NCBI GenBank assembly: GCA_005885125.1
Contig: VAXU01000179.1
Location: forward strand, 1 to 35,931
DNA: 35,931 nt
Reading direction: 5' to 3'
DNA from: Actinomycetota bacterium
GTDB lineage: Bacteria; Actinomycetota; Thermoleophilia; Gaiellales; Gaiellaceae
Shown here one piece after another: positions 1 to 7,345 of the stretch (position 1 is the first letter of the stretch; every line of letters starts with the position of its first letter). A program made the position numbers and the translations under genes. The notes below the pieces were generated by a model, which was not told where the DNA came from, ran no database searches, and was given only the letters and a program-made list of their open reading frames with translations.

Positions 1-59
1 TGGGCATCTCTGGTTCCAAACGGAGAACCGGCGAAGATAGTTCCCTCCAGCCGCCCCAC

Positions 60-65
60 TAGACT
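60..65 (+). promoter_or_regulatory. Putative -10 box (TAGACT) of recO
   Basis: TAGACT lies 9 nt before the recO ATG. It fits the TAnnnT-N6-9-start pattern seen before many genes here. I see no convincing -35 element. Confidence 0.35.
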
Positions 66-74
66 GGAAGCGCC

Positions 75-821
75 ATGGCCGGCCGCCCGTACAGGACTGA
101 AGCGGTCGTGCTGCGCTCCTTTCGGCTCGGCGAAGCGGACCGTGTCCTCCACCTGTACACCCTCGACCGGGGCCGGGTCGGGGCAGTCGCCAAGGGAATC
201 CGGAAGACGATGTCGCGCTTCGGGGCGCGGCTCGAGCCGCTCTCCCACGTCGAAGCTCTGCTCCATCAGGGATCTGGAGAGCTCCAGACCGTCACCGGCG
301 TCGAACTGATTCGATCGCACCACAGCGCGCGCGAAGATCGGTACCGACTCGGCGTTGGGCTCGTCGGTGCCGAGGCGATGCTCCGCTTGTTCACGGAACA
401 GGAGCGGAACCCGCGCGCGTTCGAGGCGCTAACACGGTTTCTCGATTTGCTGGACGACGTGCCGGTACGGGCAGCTCGGCCTTCGCTCGACCCGCTCGTG
501 CTCTCCTTCCAGCTGAAGCTGCTCTGGCTGTCGGGCTATCTCCCGCACTTGACGAGCTGCGCCGAGTGCGGCGCGACAGAGCAGGCGCTCGTCGGCTACT
601 CGGCGCGTGCCGGCGGCGCGGTCTGCGGCGCCTGCTCGGAGGGTGCACTCGTGCTGTCGGAGTCAGGGATTGCAGGGGCGGAGTCGTTGCTGATCCGGCC
701 GCTCGCGGAGGCAGGCGACGTCGGCCTCGGCGACCGATCAGCCCGCGACGCGCTCGCGGTGATTACCGCGGCCTACGAGTACTTCGGAAACTTCCGCCTG
801 CGCGCGCTGCGCAGCGCGTGA
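75..821 (+). CDS. recO: DNA repair protein RecO
   Basis: RecO acts in the cytoplasm in RecF-pathway recombinational repair: it binds DNA, anneals strands and, with RecR, helps load RecA onto SSB-coated DNA. The 248-aa length matches the family. The N-terminal OB-fold part (about residues 1-80) contains the typical YRTEAVVL start and LDRGRVGAVAKG stretch. A CxxC...CxxC zinc knuckle is visible at Cys162/165 and Cys184/187, followed by the helical C-terminal part ending FGNFRLRALRS. ATG 75 follows a TAGACT box at 60-65 by 9 nt, consistent with a short or absent leader. The gene looks intact, and a hairpin follows at 865-882. The family call is from motif recognition and is firm. Confidence 0.95.
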   Translation: MAGRPYRTEAVVLRSFRLGEADRVLHLYTLDRGRVGAVAKGIRKTMSRFGARLEPLSHVEALLHQGSGELQTVTGVELIRSHHSAREDRYRLGVGLVGAEAMLRLFTEQERNPRAFEALTRFLDLLDDVPVRAARPSLDPLVLSFQLKLLWLSGYLPHLTSCAECGATEQALVGYSARAGGAVCGACSEGALVLSESGIAGAESLLIRPLAEAGDVGLGDRSARDALAVITAAYEYFGNFRLRALRSA

Positions 822-864
822 TCAGCGGGAACACCGGGCTCTCTACCAGGTACACGCGCGCGCG

Positions 865-882
865 CCCCACCCAAGGGTGGGG
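865..882 (+). terminator. Candidate hairpin terminator after recO
   Basis: CCCCACC and GGTGGGG flank a CAAG loop, giving a 7-bp GC-only stem 44 nt after the recO stop codon. There is no T-tract, so it would be an atypical terminator. It lies between recO and the GNAT remnant, where a transcription boundary is plausible. Confidence 0.4.
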
Positions 883-1038
883 GTGACGCCCACCGCCCTC
901 TTGTGATCGACGATACCGGCTTTGGACGCACACGTCTGTGTCACCTTCGCACCGATTTCAGCGCAGCCGCGGGCGGAGGACCCGCAGCGTTCCGCTTCGA
1001 CAGATCGTCGTCCCCAGCGGTCCTGCGAGACTCCGTGC

Positions 1039-1348
1039 GTGCGCCGCGAGCTCCAGGACGGTCTCGTGCTCGACGACGACCCCGCCCGCGTCGACATCGA
1101 TGCCGTCCACGACTTCCTCGCGAATGAGTCCTACGCAAAGGGCCGGCCGCGCGAGGTTGTCGAGCGCCTCGTGCGCGAGGCGGGACGGATCGTCGGCCTG
1201 TACGACGCCGAGTGGCAGATCGGGTTTCGAGAACGGGCCGTACGCCAACCTCCGCTGGAGCCTGCACACGAAGGACGCGCATGGCCTCTACCGGCGTTTC
1301 GGCTTCGCCGAACCTTCCGAGCGTGTGCTGGAACGGACGCCGGTGTGA
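1039..1348 (+). pseudogene. GNAT acetyltransferase remnant with internal deletion and frame change
   Basis: From GTG 1039, one frame reads RRELQDGLVLDDDPARVD through VVERLVREAGRIVGLYDA to about position 1225, like the N-terminal third of a GNAT-family N-acetyltransferase. At about 1221-1231 the similarity jumps to the next frame. There it reads ENGPYANLRWSLHTKDAHG, then LYRRFGFAEPSERVLER, the typical GNAT C-terminus, ending at TGA 1346-1348. The central block expected between them is absent: the beta-strands and the R/QxxGxG/A acetyl-CoA loop, roughly 40 codons. The product cannot be a functional enzyme as read. The stop overlaps the GTG of the lipoprotein gene (GTGA). Family assignment is from remembered consensus; the two-frame split is directly visible. 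Confidence 0.75.
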
Positions 1349-1791
1349 AGGCCGCGGCTCTCGTGCTCGGCGCGCTCGTCGTGGCCGGCTGCGGCGGCGG
1401 ATCCGGACGGCTCTCCAGGCACGAGCTCGCGTCCCGTGCGTCGAAGATCTGCATCGATCAGGCCAAGACGATCGCGCAGATCCCGCGTGGTCCTTCCAAT
1501 CCGGTCAATGCGGCGGGCTATTTGGGCGCAGTGCTCTCTGTGTTCGAGGAAGGCGTCAAGGAGTTCCACAAGCTCAAGCCGCCGCAGGACGAGGCCGCCG
1601 CGTACCGGGCGTTCCTCCGCGAGCTCGATCGGAACGCTGACATCCTGCGGATGCTGCGCGCGGCAGCGGCGGCGAAGCAGCTACAGGCATACGTGAGGGG
1701 CCAAGCGGATCTCCATCGTTCGCGCCTCCGCCTTGACACGCTCCAGCGGCGGCTCGCCTTTACGGGCTGCGCGGGGCCGGGCCCGGGCTAG
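1345..1791 (+). CDS. Small putative lipoprotein
   Basis: Starting at GTG 1345, the 148-aa product begins MKAAALVLGALVVAGC, a short lipoprotein signal peptide with lipobox LVVAGC and Cys16 as the acylated residue. The mature part is largely alpha-helical and charged, with further Cys in KICIDQ and FTGC. This predicts a protein tethered to the outer face of the membrane. I do not recognise a family; similar small lipoproteins are common in Thermoleophilia-like genomes (impression only). The start overlaps the GNAT remnant's stop by 4 nt, suggesting translational coupling in the ancestral state. Its 3' end overlaps the convergent glycoside hydrolase gene by 32 bp. Confidence 0.7.
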   Translation: MKAAALVLGALVVAGCGGGSGRLSRHELASRASKICIDQAKTIAQIPRGPSNPVNAAGYLGAVLSVFEEGVKEFHKLKPPQDEAAAYRAFLRELDRNADILRMLRAAAAAKQLQAYVRGQADLHRSRLRLDTLQRRLAFTGCAGPGPG

Positions 1792-2893
1792 GCGGCGGCG
1801 CGCCGGCGACCTTCGAGCAATCCACCTTCTTCCGCGCGATCGTCGAGACGACGTCCCGGAACGCGAGAAAGGACGGCTTGCGCGTCCCGTTCGTGTAGAG
1901 CACGCCCGACTGCCAGCCGACGAGCCGGTGCTCGTCGATCAGCTCGAAGTTGAAGAACGCGCCGACGGCCGGCTGGCAGTACGCGAGGTAGACGGCGTCG
2001 CGCAATTGGGCGGCCTGCGATGTGCCGTCGCCGATCGGCGGGATGACGAACGGATCGTTCTCGCGGCCGGTGTAGAGATAGCGAAGCAGCGGCGGAACCG
2101 CGGTCTGAAACCCGTCCTCGAGGTACCAGAGCGTCGGCCACTCGGCGCTCGGCAGAGGCTGTCCGGTGAACTGGAACGCCTGCGTGAGCGCATCCACGAG
2201 CGTCGCGTAGTCGCCCTCGCCGATCGTGCCGGTCGACGGATGGGGGACCCACGGGAACTCGGACGCCGTCTCGGGGTACGGGTTGTGCCCGAACGTGTCG
2301 ACGATCGGGCGCACGCGACCCGAGTCGCGGTACGCCTCGCCGAGCGAAAGGATGAAGCCGGCCGGGTCGTAGTGCGAGGCCGTCGAGTCGATCACGTTCA
2401 CTCGGTGCCGGAGGCGGTGGAGCATGTCCCAGCACCTGGCGAGCAGCTTCTCGTACGCGAGTGCTCCCGCGCTACTCGGCCAGTAGCGCGGCGAGTTTGC
2501 CTCGTTCCAGATCACGACGCCCGCGATCTTCGGAATGACCGCGAGCACGTGATGCACGTACGAGCAGTACTGACTGCGCGCCACGGCGTCGACCGGCGCC
2601 TCCGACGCCGGGCCGTACACGGCGATGACGATCTCCTGCCCGAGGACGATTGCCTTCGCCGCGCGGCTTAGGTAGATCTGGGAAACGGGCCGCGGCCGGA
2701 GCTCGCCCCGGCGCCAGGGGATCGTGATCCGCGTCGTCCGCACGCCGAGGTCATGCTGGACTCCGACAACGCCGTTCGGCCGCGTCATCCACTTGAGCGT
2801 GTCGTCGTCGAACCCGAGGCGTAGGTTCGGGGACGCCGACGCAGCCGGTGCCAGCGCGAGAACGGCGAGAACGGCGGGGACGAGTCGTGACAC
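1760..2893 (-). CDS. Secreted clan-A-like glycoside hydrolase
   Basis: The 377-aa product has a Sec signal peptide (about 1-20, cleavage after ASA). Its TIM-barrel-like sequence contains GVVIWNEAN with Asn130-Glu131, the acid/base signature of clan GH-A hydrolases (GH5/GH39-like). LWYLEDGF with Glu259 is a candidate nucleophile at the position expected on strand 7. HNPYPE near residue 203 fits a substrate-cleft strand. The substrate is unknown. The C-terminal tail is Pro-rich (PPPSPGPAP). The start is GTG 2893; the stop overlaps the lipoprotein gene by 32 bp. It lies 85 bp downstream of glyS on the same strand. The exact GH family cannot be fixed by eye. Confidence 0.75.
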   Translation of the reverse strand: MSRLVPAVLAVLALAPAASASPNLRLGFDDDTLKWMTRPNGVVGVQHDLGVRTTRITIPWRRGELRPRPVSQIYLSRAAKAIVLGQEIVIAVYGPASEAPVDAVARSQYCSYVHHVLAVIPKIAGVVIWNEANSPRYWPSSAGALAYEKLLARCWDMLHRLRHRVNVIDSTASHYDPAGFILSLGEAYRDSGRVRPIVDTFGHNPYPETASEFPWVPHPSTGTIGEGDYATLVDALTQAFQFTGQPLPSAEWPTLWYLEDGFQTAVPPLLRYLYTGRENDPFVIPPIGDGTSQAAQLRDAVYLAYCQPAVGAFFNFELIDEHRLVGWQSGVLYTNGTRKPSFLAFRDVVSTIARKKVDCSKVAGAPPPSPGPAPRSP

Positions 2894-2978
2894 AGAAAGA
2901 AGGCGCAGAGGGGAGGGTGATCCTCTTTCGGCGGCTCGGCCGCGTCAAGAGAGACCTCGCACGGGGGATCCGGATGGA

Positions 2979-4355
2979 CTATCCAGGCTTGGGCGTGTGC
3001 CACGGACGCTCGAGCGCGTCGTCGAGCCACTCGCGCACGCCGTCGATCGGCAGCCGCTCCTGCGCGAGCGAGTCGCGGTCCCGGACGGTGACGGTGTCGT
3101 CCGCGAGCGTCTGCTCGTCGATCGTGAACGCGAACGGCGTCCCGATCTCGTCCTGGCGGCGGTAGCGCCGGCCGATCGCTCCGTTGTCGTCGTACTCGAC
3201 GATGTGACGGCGGCGGAGCCCCTCGTACAGCGCCCGGGCCTTCGTGACCATCCTCTCGTCCTTCGCGATCAGGGGGAGGACTGCGGCCTTTACCGGCGCA
3301 ATCTGCGGATGGAAACGCAGGACCGTCCGTTGTCGCCCGGCGACGTCCTCCTCGTCGTAGGCGTCGACGAGGAACGCCAGGAAAGCGCGATCGGCTCCTC
3401 CTGCGGGCTCGATCACGTGCGGGACGTAACGCTCGCCTGTCGCGCTGTCGACGAACTCGAGCTTCGCCCCGGAGTGCTCCGTGTGCTGCGTCAGATCGAA
3501 GGAGCCGCGGTTTGCAATCCCTTCGAGCTCGGACCAGCCGAACGGGAGGAGGTACTCGATGTCGCTGGTCGCGCTCGAGTAGTGCGAGAGCTCGTCGGCT
3601 TCGTGCGGGCGTATGCGCAAGTGACTCTCACGGATGCCGTAGCGGGTGTACCAGTCGAACCGCTCCTTGACCCAGTACTCGTACCACTGGTCCGCCTTAT
3701 CCGGCGGCACGAAGTACTCCATCTCCATCTGCTCGAACTCGCGCGTTCGAAAGAGGAAGTTGCCGGGCGTGATCTCGTTGCGGAACGACTTGCCGATCTG
3801 CGCGATGCCGAACGGCGGTTTACGCCGGGCGAGCTGGAGGACGTTCTTGAAATTGACGAAGATGCCCTGCGCCGTCTCGGGTCGAAGGTAGGCGGCCACC
3901 CCGGTCTCCTCGACCGCGCCGAGGCGCGTCTCGAGCATCAGGTTGAACTGACGGGCCTCGGTGAGATCGCACTCGGGCGTCCCACCGGGGTGCTTGCTCG
4001 GCTTGCGGCCACAGTGCTCCTCCTCGAGCTTGTCGGCGCGGAACCGGAGCTTGCAAGTCCTGCAATCCACGAGCGGGTCGGTGAAGCCGGCAACGTGGCC
4101 TGAGGCCTCCCAGACGGACGGATTGAGGATGATCGCCGAATCGAGCGCGACGATGTCGTCCCGCTCCTGGACCATCGCCTCCAGCCAGCGCGCCTTGACG
4201 TTGTTCTTTGCGAGGACGCCGTAGTGCCCGTAGTCGTACGCCGAGCCGAGGCCCCCGTAGATCTCCGAACTGGGAAAGACGAACCCGCGGCGGCGGGCGA
4301 GCGAGACGATCTTGTCCATCGTCACGGTGTCCGCGCGCGGCTCGGTCTCGGCCAT
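2979..4355 (-). CDS. glyS: Glycyl-tRNA synthetase, single-chain alpha2 type
   Basis: This class II synthetase charges tRNA-Gly with glycine. The 458-aa length fits the bacterial/archaeal homodimeric type, not the alpha/beta form. The N-terminus has FVFPSSEIYGGLGSAYDYGHYG. A metal-binding insertion follows with CRTC near residues 98-101 and later HCG and PEC. RPETAQGIFVNF is conserved, motif 2 is GKSFRNEITPGNFLFRTREF, and motif 3 is near GGADRAFLAFL. The C-terminal anticodon-binding domain starts around HPQIAPVKAAVLPLI. It looks intact. Start ATG 4355 is preceded by TAGAGT-CCCGGG, a -10 box only 6 nt away, so the transcript is probably leaderless. I see no T-box leader. Confidence 0.97.
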   Translation of the reverse strand: MAETEPRADTVTMDKIVSLARRRGFVFPSSEIYGGLGSAYDYGHYGVLAKNNVKARWLEAMVQERDDIVALDSAIILNPSVWEASGHVAGFTDPLVDCRTCKLRFRADKLEEEHCGRKPSKHPGGTPECDLTEARQFNLMLETRLGAVEETGVAAYLRPETAQGIFVNFKNVLQLARRKPPFGIAQIGKSFRNEITPGNFLFRTREFEQMEMEYFVPPDKADQWYEYWVKERFDWYTRYGIRESHLRIRPHEADELSHYSSATSDIEYLLPFGWSELEGIANRGSFDLTQHTEHSGAKLEFVDSATGERYVPHVIEPAGGADRAFLAFLVDAYDEEDVAGRQRTVLRFHPQIAPVKAAVLPLIAKDERMVTKARALYEGLRRRHIVEYDDNGAIGRRYRRQDEIGTPFAFTIDEQTLADDTVTVRDRDSLAQERLPIDGVREWLDDALERPWHTPKPG

Positions 4356-4361
4356 CCCGGG

Positions 4362-4367
4362 ACTCTA
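4362..4367 (-). promoter_or_regulatory. Putative -10 box (TAGAGT) of glyS
   Basis: On the minus strand TAGAGT is followed by CCCGGG and then the glyS ATG. The 6-nt spacing would put the transcription start on the start codon. Confidence 0.45.
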
Positions 4368-4394
4368 GGGATTTTCTGCGCAGCGTCCTGCGAG

Positions 4395-4676
4395 CTAGGC
4401 GGACGGCTCCACCGGCTCGAACGCGGAGCAGGCGAGGTGCATACGTTCGATCCCCCGGCCGCTGATCTCGCAGAACGCGTACTGCTCGACGAGGTACCAC
4501 GCGCCCTCCTCGAACGAGCGGAGGCGATACGAGAGGCGGACCTTTCCGGCGACGGGCTCGACCTGCGACTCGACGAGCTCGAGCGGATCCGCATCGCCGA
4601 ACCACGCCGCGAGCTGCGACGCGGCATCGCGTGCGCCCGTCCGCTCCCGGAGTGGATTCGGCGCGCCAGGCTGCAA
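4395..4676 (-). CDS. NTF2/SnoaL-like small protein, N-terminus probably incomplete
   Basis: The 93 residues from TTG 4676 resemble the C-terminal two thirds of actinobacterial nuclear-transport-factor-2-like proteins: AAWFGDADPLELVES, then YRLRSFEEGAWYLVEQYAF, then a closing HLACSAFEPVEP. Family members are usually about 120-150 aa and start with a helix and strand missing here. The same frame stays open upstream across the divergent ppsR start but offers no convincing initiation site before it. Either a non-canonical start overlapping ppsR is used or the 5' end has been lost. It is a small alpha+beta barrel of unknown ligand, 39 bp upstream of glyS on the same strand. Confidence 0.5.
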   Translation of the reverse strand: MQPGAPNPLRERTGARDAASQLAAWFGDADPLELVESQVEPVAGKVRLSYRLRSFEEGAWYLVEQYAFCEISGRGIERMHLACSAFEPVEPSA

Positions 4677-4705
4677 CAGGGTGCGCGTCGGTACGCTCCG
4701 CGCCG

Positions 4706-5545
4706 ATGGCGACGCATCCTCCAGTCGAGCTCCACATCGTCTCCGACTCGACCGGCGAGACTGCAGCTCGGCTCGTGCACGCGCTCGAGGCGCAGTTTCC
4801 GGACCAGGAGTTCGAGGAGGTACGCCATCCGCGTGTCGAGTCCGTCGACGAGCTAGAGGTGGCGGTGCTCAGCGCGCGCGGCCGTCCGGCGGTCGTGATC
4901 TACACGCTCGTCGATCCCGAGATGCGGGACGCGATGCGTCGTCTCTGCCGTCGCGCGCGCGTGCACTACTGCGACCTGCTCGGCCACCCGATCGACGCGG
5001 TCGCTCGCGTTTCCGGGCAGGCCGCGCGCATGACGCCGGGGTCTCCGGCGCCGCTCAATCCCGCGTACTTCCGGCGGATCGAGGCGATGGAGTTCGCCGT
5101 CAAGTACGACGACGGCGTCGGCGCCGGCCTGGACGAGGCCGACATCGTCCTCGTCGGCGTCTCGCGCACGTCGAAGACGCCGCTCTCGATCTACCTCGGC
5201 TACCTCGGCCACAAGGTGGCGAACGTGCCGGTCGTCAAGGGAATCGATCCGCCGAAGGATCTGTGGGAGATCAATCCAGCGAAGGTCGTCGGCCTGACGA
5301 TCGACGCGGAGCGGCTTGTGGAGATCCGTCGCGGCCGGCTGCGCAACCTGGGCGCCCGCAACCGTCAGTACGCCGAGCTGCTGGAGATCTACGAGGAGCT
5401 CGAGCAGGCGTCCGCGATCCACCGGCGGCTCGGGTGTCCCGTGATCGACATCTCGGAGCTGTCGATCGAGGAGACCGCGCAGCGGATTCTGCGGACGGTC
5501 GAGTCGCGGAAGGCGGAGGCGGCCGCCGCCCACGCCCGCGCGTGA
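4706..5545 (+). CDS. ppsR: Pyruvate, phosphate dikinase regulatory protein (PPSR family)
   Basis: This bifunctional regulator (DUF299) uses ADP to phosphorylate, and phosphate to dephosphorylate, the active-site Thr next to the catalytic His of PPDK, switching it off and on. The 279-aa product starts MATHPPVELHIVSDSTGETA, the conserved family N-terminus. It has the P-loop-like GVSRTSKTP at residues 151-159 and then SIYLGYLGHKVANVPVVKG. ATG 4706 is chosen because homology begins there; the frame is open further upstream. The likely target, ppdK, lies 2.5 kb downstream and is interrupted in this sequence. A PEP synthase target would be an alternative, but local linkage favours PPDK. Confidence 0.93.
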   Translation: MATHPPVELHIVSDSTGETAARLVHALEAQFPDQEFEEVRHPRVESVDELEVAVLSARGRPAVVIYTLVDPEMRDAMRRLCRRARVHYCDLLGHPIDAVARVSGQAARMTPGSPAPLNPAYFRRIEAMEFAVKYDDGVGAGLDEADIVLVGVSRTSKTPLSIYLGYLGHKVANVPVVKGIDPPKDLWEINPAKVVGLTIDAERLVEIRRGRLRNLGARNRQYAELLEIYEELEQASAIHRRLGCPVIDISELSIEETAQRILRTVESRKAEAAAAHARA

Positions 5546-5715
5546 AGCCGAAGCCTCCGGTCCCGTTGTGGCGCTGGCTCCTCTGGTGGGCCGCTCTCGG
5601 CCTCGGCCTGATCATCTTCTACGTACTGCTGACCCCGATCTGGGTGGGCCTCAGGTGGGCGGCCTGGATCGCCGAGTTCCGAGCACGACGTCGACGGCCT
5701 CCCCCTTTGGGGTGA
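5542..5715 (+). CDS. Small single-span membrane protein
   Basis: From GTG 5542, which overlaps the ppsR stop (GTGA), a 57-aa product is predicted. It has a basic/proline N-terminus (KPKPPVP), a hydrophobic Trp-rich span WRWLLWWAALGLGLIIFYVL and an Arg-rich tail (FRARRRRPPP). The layout suggests one transmembrane helix in the inner membrane. No family is recognised. The 4-nt overlap suggests co-translation with ppsR. Confidence 0.55.
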   Translation: MKPKPPVPLWRWLLWWAALGLGLIIFYVLLTPIWVGLRWAAWIAEFRARRRRPPPLG

Positions 5716-5758
5716 CGGTGCGCGTGAAACATGATCGCCTCATCACTCTTTCTGATGA

Positions 5759-5776
5759 CGCGTTCTCTAGAACGCG
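5759..5776. promoter_or_regulatory. Perfect 18-bp palindrome, candidate operator
   Basis: CGCGTTCT-CT-AGAACGCG is an 8-bp perfect inverted repeat with a 2-bp centre. It lies 15 bp before TATAGT (5791-5796), a plausible -10 box for the secreted protease gene, so it would overlap the -35 region. The regulator is unknown. It does not match the GAAC-N4-GTTC LexA form. Confidence 0.45.
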
Positions 5777-5841
5777 CGTTGCCTCGTGCCTATAGTGAGT
5801 ACGCGGTTCCGAGGACAGTGCGGACATGAAAGGGGATTCGC

Positions 5842-6726
5842 TTGCGTAGAACGCTTGCGCTGGTTGCGCTCGCGGCCGGGCTCCTGACGCTGGGGGCGTC
5901 GCCGGCCGGTGCGATCACCGGGAACTATCAGCAGGACTTCGTCCATTCGTACGTCGGCCTGATCGCCTTCTACGACTCGGCCGGAAAGTTCACGCACCGC
6001 TGCTCGGGCTCGCTGATCGCGCCGAGCGTCTTCCTGACGGCCGGACACTGCACCGACGCCACGACGGGGGCGACGCAAGCGCGGATCTGGTTCGAGCAGG
6101 ACGCCGGCGTCGGATTCGACCCGGCCACCGGAACGCCGGCGCCGAGCGGCTATCCCGTCTCCGGCGGCGTCACGTCGCACACGCTGTACAACTACGGTTT
6201 CGCGAACTTCGCCGGTTTCCCGAACACCCACGACGTCGGGCTGGTGATCCTCGACTCCCCGATCTCGCAGTCGAAGTACGCGTCGCAGTTCACCTCGTTC
6301 CCCGCGCTTGCCGCAGCCGGCTCACTCGACGGTCTCGCAACGCAACGCGGGCAGCAGGACGTCACGTTCACCATCAGCGGCTACGGGCTCTCGCTGGTGA
6401 ATCCGGTCAAGCTCGTCTCGTTCCGAGAGCGGCTGACCGCCACCGAGAAGCTGAACAATCTCGGAAACCATCTCACGGGCGGCTACAACATCCAGACGTC
6501 CGCCAGCCCGGGAAACGATCGCGGCGGGACATGCAGCGGCGACTCGGGCGGTCCGCTCCTGTACAGCTCGACGAACACGATCGTCGCCGTCAACTCGTTT
6601 GGGCTGAACGCGAACTGCCGCGGCAACGACTTCATGTACCGCGTCGACCAGCAGCCGGTCCTCGACTGGATTCTCGCGCATTCGCCCGCGGGCGAGCGCG
6701 GCCTCATCCAGATCGCCTCGCTGTAG
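5842..6726 (+). CDS. Secreted trypsin-like serine protease (S1 family)
   Basis: The 294-aa product has a Sec signal peptide (about 1-24, ending SPAGA). The chymotrypsin-fold triad is complete: His69 in LTAGHC, Asp131 in THDVGL and Ser235 in CSGDSGGPLL. Cys54/Cys70 sit where the conserved disulfide would form. It should be an exported peptidase. The start is TTG 5842, supported by a strong AAAGGGG ribosome-binding site about 8 nt upstream. Unlike many neighbours it has a real 5' leader: TATAGT at 5791-5796 may be the -10, with a palindrome just before it at 5759-5776. A hairpin terminator follows. Confidence 0.9.
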   Translation: MRRTLALVALAAGLLTLGASPAGAITGNYQQDFVHSYVGLIAFYDSAGKFTHRCSGSLIAPSVFLTAGHCTDATTGATQARIWFEQDAGVGFDPATGTPAPSGYPVSGGVTSHTLYNYGFANFAGFPNTHDVGLVILDSPISQSKYASQFTSFPALAAAGSLDGLATQRGQQDVTFTISGYGLSLVNPVKLVSFRERLTATEKLNNLGNHLTGGYNIQTSASPGNDRGGTCSGDSGGPLLYSSTNTIVAVNSFGLNANCRGNDFMYRVDQQPVLDWILAHSPAGERGLIQIASL

Positions 6727-6735
6727 AGAGAGACT

Positions 6736-6764
6736 GAGAGCGGTCCCGGCAACGGGCCGCTCTC
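6736..6764 (+). terminator. Hairpin terminator after the S1 protease
   Basis: GAGAGCGG (6736-6743), a bulged T, then CCCG-GCAA-CGGG, then CCGCTCTC (6757-6764) form a 12-bp stem capped by a GNRA (GCAA) tetraloop. It begins 9 nt after the protease stop. There is no poly-T. The stem ends exactly where the TACCCT box of the next gene begins. Confidence 0.6.
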
Positions 6765-6770
6765 TACCCT
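6765..6770 (+). promoter_or_regulatory. Putative -10 box (TACCCT) of the GrpB-family gene
   Basis: TACCCT is followed by 8 nt and then ATG 6779. It directly abuts the preceding hairpin, so terminator and promoter are packed back to back. Confidence 0.35.
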
Positions 6771-6778
6771 ACGGCCGG

Positions 6779-7345
6779 ATGAGCCGTCCGGAGATCGTCC
6801 CGTACTCGCAGCATTGGCCGGCCGCGTTCAGCGCCGTGGCGAGGCGAATTCGCGACGCGCTCGGGCCGGCTGCGCTGCGGATCGACCACATCGGCTCGAC
6901 CGCCGTGCCGCGGCTCCCGGCCAAGAACGTGATCGACATCCAGGTTTCCGTCGGCGATCTCGGTGCGGCCGACGCGCTGGCCGCAGCGGGTTTCCGTCCG
7001 TTCGGTGACATCCGCGGCGACCACCGCCCGCCGGGAGACCGGAGTCCCGACGCGCAGTGGGCCAAGCGGTTCTTCTCCGAGCCCGTCGACGAGCGGAGAG
7101 CGAACGTCCACGTCCGCGTCGACGGCAGCGCGAATCAACGGTACGCACTGCTGTTTCGCGACTATCTCCGTGCGCATCCGGCGACGGCCGAGGCGTACGG
7201 GGAGCTCAAGATGCGCCTCGCCGCGCACATGCCCGACACGGCAACCTACGCCGAGGTGAAGGACCCGGCAGTCGACCTGATCGCGCTCGCGGCGGAGGAG
7301 TGGGCGGCCGCGAGCGGCTGGCAACCCGGGCCGAGCGACGGCTAG
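6779..7345 (+). CDS. GrpB/UPF0157 family protein
   Basis: The 188-aa protein belongs to the GrpB (UPF0157) family, which has a nucleotidyltransferase-like fold and no firmly established reaction. Family landmarks: IVPYSQHWPAAF near the N-terminus, IDHIGSTAVPRLPAKNVID at about residues 35-53, then QWAKRFF and VHVRVDGSANQRYALLFRDYLR. Length and order are typical and the gene looks intact. Its TAG stop shares the palindromic CTAG (7342-7345) with the stop of the convergent peptidase E gene. Confidence 0.85.
   Translation: MSRPEIVPYSQHWPAAFSAVARRIRDALGPAALRIDHIGSTAVPRLPAKNVIDIQVSVGDLGAADALAAAGFRPFGDIRGDHRPPGDRSPDAQWAKRFFSEPVDERRANVHVRVDGSANQRYALLFRDYLRAHPATAEAYGELKMRLAAHMPDTATYAEVKDPAVDLIALAAEEWAAASGWQPGPSDG

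Noticed and set aside
852-866. CACGCGCGCGCGCC alternating tract as a Z-DNA or functional signal
   Set aside because: Short and expected in DNA of this composition.
922-1791. One long open frame covering the GNAT N-terminus and the lipoprotein as a fused 289-aa protein
   Set aside because: The lipobox at residues 11-16 from GTG 1345 and the GNAT similarity switching frame show two separate units; the joining residues are frame-shifted GNAT C-terminus.
2724-4103. Long open frame antisense to glyS, and similar frames antisense to the glycoside hydrolase (1733-2671), cca/hisB-like (30528-32252) and the subtilase (29580-30374)
   Set aside because: They are Arg/Val/Glu-rich reverse readings of clearly real genes, a common effect of high GC content, and match no family.
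5701-5713. CCCC-TTT-GGGG after the small membrane protein as a terminator
   Set aside because: Only a 4-bp stem with a tight loop, overlapping the stop codon and without a T-tract.
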